Shown: positions 13,573-16,106 of the stretch, one piece after another
Position numbering within the stretch: the first letter of the stretch is position 1
Layout: each line of letters starts with the position of its first letter
Assembly (NCBI GenBank): GCA_028274825.1
Contig: JAQCMZ010000443.1
Location: 1 to 16,106 of the forward strand
DNA: 16,106 nucleotides
Direction: 5' to 3'
Source: Haloferacaceae archaeon
GTDB lineage: Archaea > Halobacteriota > Halobacteria > Halobacteriales > Haloferacaceae
Program-made: the position numbers and the translations under genes
Notes under the pieces: generated by a model
Told to the model about the DNA's origin: nothing
Databases searched by the model: none
What the model saw: the letters and a program-made list of their open reading frames with translations, nothing else

Positions 13573-15405
13573 CTAGTAGGATCGCGACTTCGGTTCGTAG
13601 CTGCGATTTTCGCCTTCGAGCACTGTCGGACGGAACCACAGTGTTGGTTGACCGTCGTCCCACGACAAGAGAGTGTGCTTGAGCCACTCGTTGTCTTTTC
13701 GTTCCTGATGTTTGGCCCGCCAGTGTGCCCCACGGAATTCGTCACGTGCTAAGCCACTGAGGGTGATTGCCTCGGCAATATCGAGGAGATTCCGCGTTTC
13801 GATTGTGTGGATGAGATCCGTGTTGAACGTGCGAGACGGGTCAGAGACGGTGACGTTGGAGTAGCGTTCTCTGGCAGCGCGGATCTCTTCGAGTGCAGAG
13901 TGCAGGCCATCCTCCTCGCGAAAGACGTTGACGAACTCGGTCATCGTCTGCTGGACACTGTCACGAATCTCTGCGTGGCCGACGGCACTATCGGTTTCTA
14001 ACAGGTGTTTGACCCGCTGGCGTTCCTCTTTGACGGCGCCGCGGAGGATATCTTTCCCTGCGGCGACTGCCCCACCATCTGCCAGTGCGGGATCGTCAGG
14101 GCTGTCGATAGCACCCGGTGAGACAGGTGGGCTCACTTCGCCGGGTTCCCACTCCCCTCGGCGGCCCGTGTCGATCTGTGCCTCACCGAAGTCCTCACCA
14201 GCGGCGTGACGGCCAGCCATCTTGCCGAACACGATCAACTCGGGCAGGGCGTTCCCGCCCAACCGGTTGGCTCCGTGCACGGAGGCACAGGCACACTCGC
14301 CGGCCGCGTACAGTCCGTTCACACAGGTTTCACCGAACTCATTCGTCTCGATTCCCCCCATAGCGTAGTGTTGACCGGGTTTGACTGGCATTGGCTCCTC
14401 AAGCCCGTCGACACCCTCGAAGTCTTCTGCCAGGTGGAGGATGTTCTCCAGCCTGTCCAGAATGCGCTCGTCACCGAGATGGCGCATATCAAGATTAACA
14501 TACTCGTCTTCGATTCCGCGGCCTTCCTGTACTTCCGTGAGTTCGGCCCGCGAGACGACATCTCGGGAGGCGAGTTCGCCGTCATTGTTGGCGTAACCGT
14601 GCTCGTACAGGAATCGCTCGCCCTCGTCATTGTACAAAATCCCACCTTCCCCGCGGACCCCCTCCGAGATTAGCACTCCCGTCGACGGGAGGGTAGTCGG
14701 ATGGAACTGAATGAACTCCATGTCCTCAATAGGGACGCCGGCACGGTACGCCATCGCGACTCCGTCGCCGGTGTTTGCTACTGCATTAGTGGTGTGGTCG
14801 AACGCTTGTCCGAGCCCACCAGTCGCGAGGATAACGCCGTCACGAGCTTTGAACCCCTCGACCTCGCCAGATTTGATATCGTAGGCAACGGCACCGTGAC
14901 AGGTGCGGTCAGCCGGGTCTGGTTCATCAGAGACGGCGAGTCGGTTGACGTACCACTCGTCGTACACCTGAATCCCACGTTTGACTGCCTGCTCGTACAT
15001 CGTGTGGAGCAGTTGGTGACCGGTCTCGGCGCCCGCGTACGTCGTCCGGGGGAACGACAACCCACCGAACGGTCGCTGAGAGACCTGACCGTCGTCGTCA
15101 CGTGAAAACGCCATCCCCCAGTGTTCGAGTTGGATAACCTCTTCCGGGCTCTCCTTGCAAAGGGTCTCGATTGCCGGCGCGTCGCCGAGATAATCGGAGC
15201 CTTTCATCGTGTCGTACGCGTGATCCTCCCAGTCGTCTGCGTCTCGGAGCGCGGCGTTGATTCCACCTTCGGCAGCCCCAGTGTGGGACCGAACCGGGTG
15301 TAGTTTCGACACAATCGCCGTATCAGCGCCCGCCTCTTGGGCAGCGATAGCTGCACGAAGGCCGGCACCTCCCGCTCCGATTACAATGACATCGTGTTCT
15401 TTCAT
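13573..15405 (-). CDS. sdhA: Succinate dehydrogenase flavoprotein subunit
   Basis: SdhA oxidises succinate to fumarate with covalently bound FAD, feeding electrons through SdhB to the membrane quinone pool. The 610-residue sequence has the nucleotide-binding VIVIGAGGAGLRAAI (6-20), the flavin-attachment block RSHTGAAEGGI with His41 as the likely covalent site, the FHPT motif, the catalytic-Arg block SEGVRGEGGILYN, and GANRLGGNALPELIVFG. The C-terminus ending YEPKSRSY is the haloarchaeal form. ATG 15405 is the family start. There is no Shine-Dalgarno; the 65-base gap to sdhB is almost free of G on the coding strand. Order sdhB-sdhA on one strand fits the haloarchaeal sdhCDBA operon, with sdhC and sdhD expected just outside the window. 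Confidence 0.97.
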   Translation of the reverse strand: MKEHDVIVIGAGGAGLRAAIAAQEAGADTAIVSKLHPVRSHTGAAEGGINAALRDADDWEDHAYDTMKGSDYLGDAPAIETLCKESPEEVIQLEHWGMAFSRDDDGQVSQRPFGGLSFPRTTYAGAETGHQLLHTMYEQAVKRGIQVYDEWYVNRLAVSDEPDPADRTCHGAVAYDIKSGEVEGFKARDGVILATGGLGQAFDHTTNAVANTGDGVAMAYRAGVPIEDMEFIQFHPTTLPSTGVLISEGVRGEGGILYNDEGERFLYEHGYANNDGELASRDVVSRAELTEVQEGRGIEDEYVNLDMRHLGDERILDRLENILHLAEDFEGVDGLEEPMPVKPGQHYAMGGIETNEFGETCVNGLYAAGECACASVHGANRLGGNALPELIVFGKMAGRHAAGEDFGEAQIDTGRRGEWEPGEVSPPVSPGAIDSPDDPALADGGAVAAGKDILRGAVKEERQRVKHLLETDSAVGHAEIRDSVQQTMTEFVNVFREEDGLHSALEEIRAARERYSNVTVSDPSRTFNTDLIHTIETRNLLDIAEAITLSGLARDEFRGAHWRAKHQERKDNEWLKHTLLSWDDGQPTLWFRPTVLEGENRSYEPKSRSY

Positions 15406-15470
15406 TTGTGTGGATGGTGTGTAGCTGTTGTGAGTCGTGTGTGGTGTGAGGTGAGAGTGGACTGTACTGA

Positions 15471-16106
15471 TTACCAGAACTTAAGATTACTCTTCACTGC
15501 CTCTCGCTTCAGTTCCTGGATGTGTTCAGTTAATGGGATATCTTTGGGACAAACCTCAGTGCACGAGAACTGTGTCTGACACCGCCACACACCGTTCTCC
15601 TGCTCGATTATCTCGAGACGCCGCTGTTTCATGTCTGAGCCCTCACGTTCGTCCATCGCGAATCTGTAGGCTTTATTGATTGCAGCTGGCCCCAGGTATT
15701 CGTTGTCGCCAGCGGCGATGTTGCAGGATGACATACAGGCGCCACACCAGATACATCGGGTAGACATCTTGATTTCCTCGCGGTTCGCTCGGGTCTGTCG
15801 CTGTTCTGCGAGTTCCTCGTCAGGGAATTCTTCCGTCTGGAAGTACGGCTCGACAGCTTCCATCTGATCGTAGAAATGCTGCATGTCTACGATCAGGTCT
15901 TTCACCACCTCTGCGTGTGGGAGCGGTTCCACGCGGACAGGCTCCTCGAGATCGCCTAACTGTGTTTTACAGCAGAGCCGCTGTTTCCCGTTGACGAACA
16001 TCGCGTCAGACCCACAAATCGCCTGCCGACAGGAATGCCGGAAGGTGAGTGACGAGTCGTATTCGTCGCGTGAGAAAATCAGCGCGTCAAGAACCGTCAT
16101 TCCCTT
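15471..16106 (-). CDS. sdhB: Succinate dehydrogenase iron-sulfur subunit (partial, 5' end outside window)
   Basis: SdhB carries the three Fe-S clusters that pass electrons from FAD to quinone. The visible 211 residues enter in frame at the window edge (KGMTVLDALIF); the missing part should be the N-terminal acidic/charged extension plus the first strands of the ferredoxin domain. The [2Fe-2S] ligands are in SCRQAICGSDAMFVNGKQRL followed by CC; the last pair is CC where a GC pair is usual, so one cysteine is extra. The other two clusters use CIWCGACMSSCN and CQTQFSCTEVCPKDIP. The C-terminus EAVKSNLKFW is complete. The ATG at 16100 is internal, not the start. Confidence 0.96.
   Translation of the reverse strand, partial: KGMTVLDALIFSRDEYDSSLTFRHSCRQAICGSDAMFVNGKQRLCCKTQLGDLEEPVRVEPLPHAEVVKDLIVDMQHFYDQMEAVEPYFQTEEFPDEELAEQRQTRANREEIKMSTRCIWCGACMSSCNIAAGDNEYLGPAAINKAYRFAMDEREGSDMKQRRLEIIEQENGVWRCQTQFSCTEVCPKDIPLTEHIQELKREAVKSNLKFW

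Noticed and set aside
1..16106. CRISPR arrays, rRNA or tRNA genes, defence-system operons
   Set aside because: I looked for regularly spaced repeats, rRNA/tRNA signatures and known defence protein motifs on both strands and saw none; the repeats present are short and irregular.

Overview
The window looks like chromosome from a haloarchaeon (class Halobacteria). The proteins are strongly acidic (poly-Asp/Glu tails on uL10 and P1/L12, Asp/Glu-rich loops throughout). The order uL11 | uL1-uL10-P1 is archaeal, the promoters carry TATA-like boxes rather than -35/-10 pairs, and the succinate dehydrogenase, exonuclease VII, SpoVR/DUF444 and DUF2342 proteins read like haloarchaeal members of their families. 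I cannot name the genus.

Layout. (1) 84-3282, + strand: a DUF444 (YeaH/YhbH-type) vWA protein followed by a SpoVR-family protein, a pair usually found with PrkA kinases. The DUF444 gene here lacks its normal N-terminal third. (2) 3507-3848: decayed 5' fragment of a photolyase/cryptochrome gene. (3) 3908-5827: exonuclease VII large subunit (xseA) with a C-terminal membrane segment, a 366-base hairpin-rich spacer, then the small subunit (xseB). (4) 5828-6838: an end-hairpin relic of a mobile element, then a SnoaL-like protein translationally coupled to a small two-helix membrane protein. (5) 6839-7253: convergent intergenic region with short tandem repeats. (6) 7254-8430, - strand: a DUF2342 zinc metalloprotease-like protein preceded by a putative 37-residue membrane protein. 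(7) 8603-9216: decayed IS200/IS605-type relic. (8) 9283-12175: ribosomal L1/stalk genes rpl11, then rpl1-rpl10-rpl12 with a structured leader that is probably the L1 autoregulatory site. (9) 12380-12726: a second IS200/IS605-type relic in the same orientation as the first, so the ribosomal genes lie between two related right ends. (10) 12880-13137, - strand: a small winged-helix regulator with an inverted repeat over its promoter. (11) 13573-16106, - strand: sdhA and the 3' part of sdhB, the soluble half of succinate dehydrogenase (order sdhB-sdhA, as in other haloarchaea).

The window combines core functions (translation, TCA cycle/respiration, DNA repair) with a worn accessory background of pseudogene and transposon-end fragments in the spacers. 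I found no intact transposase, CRISPR array, tRNA or rRNA, and no clearly new multi-gene system. The best leads are the membrane-tailed exonuclease VII with its structured spacer, the paired IS-end relics around the ribosomal genes, the truncated DUF444 gene, and the operator of the small winged-helix protein.
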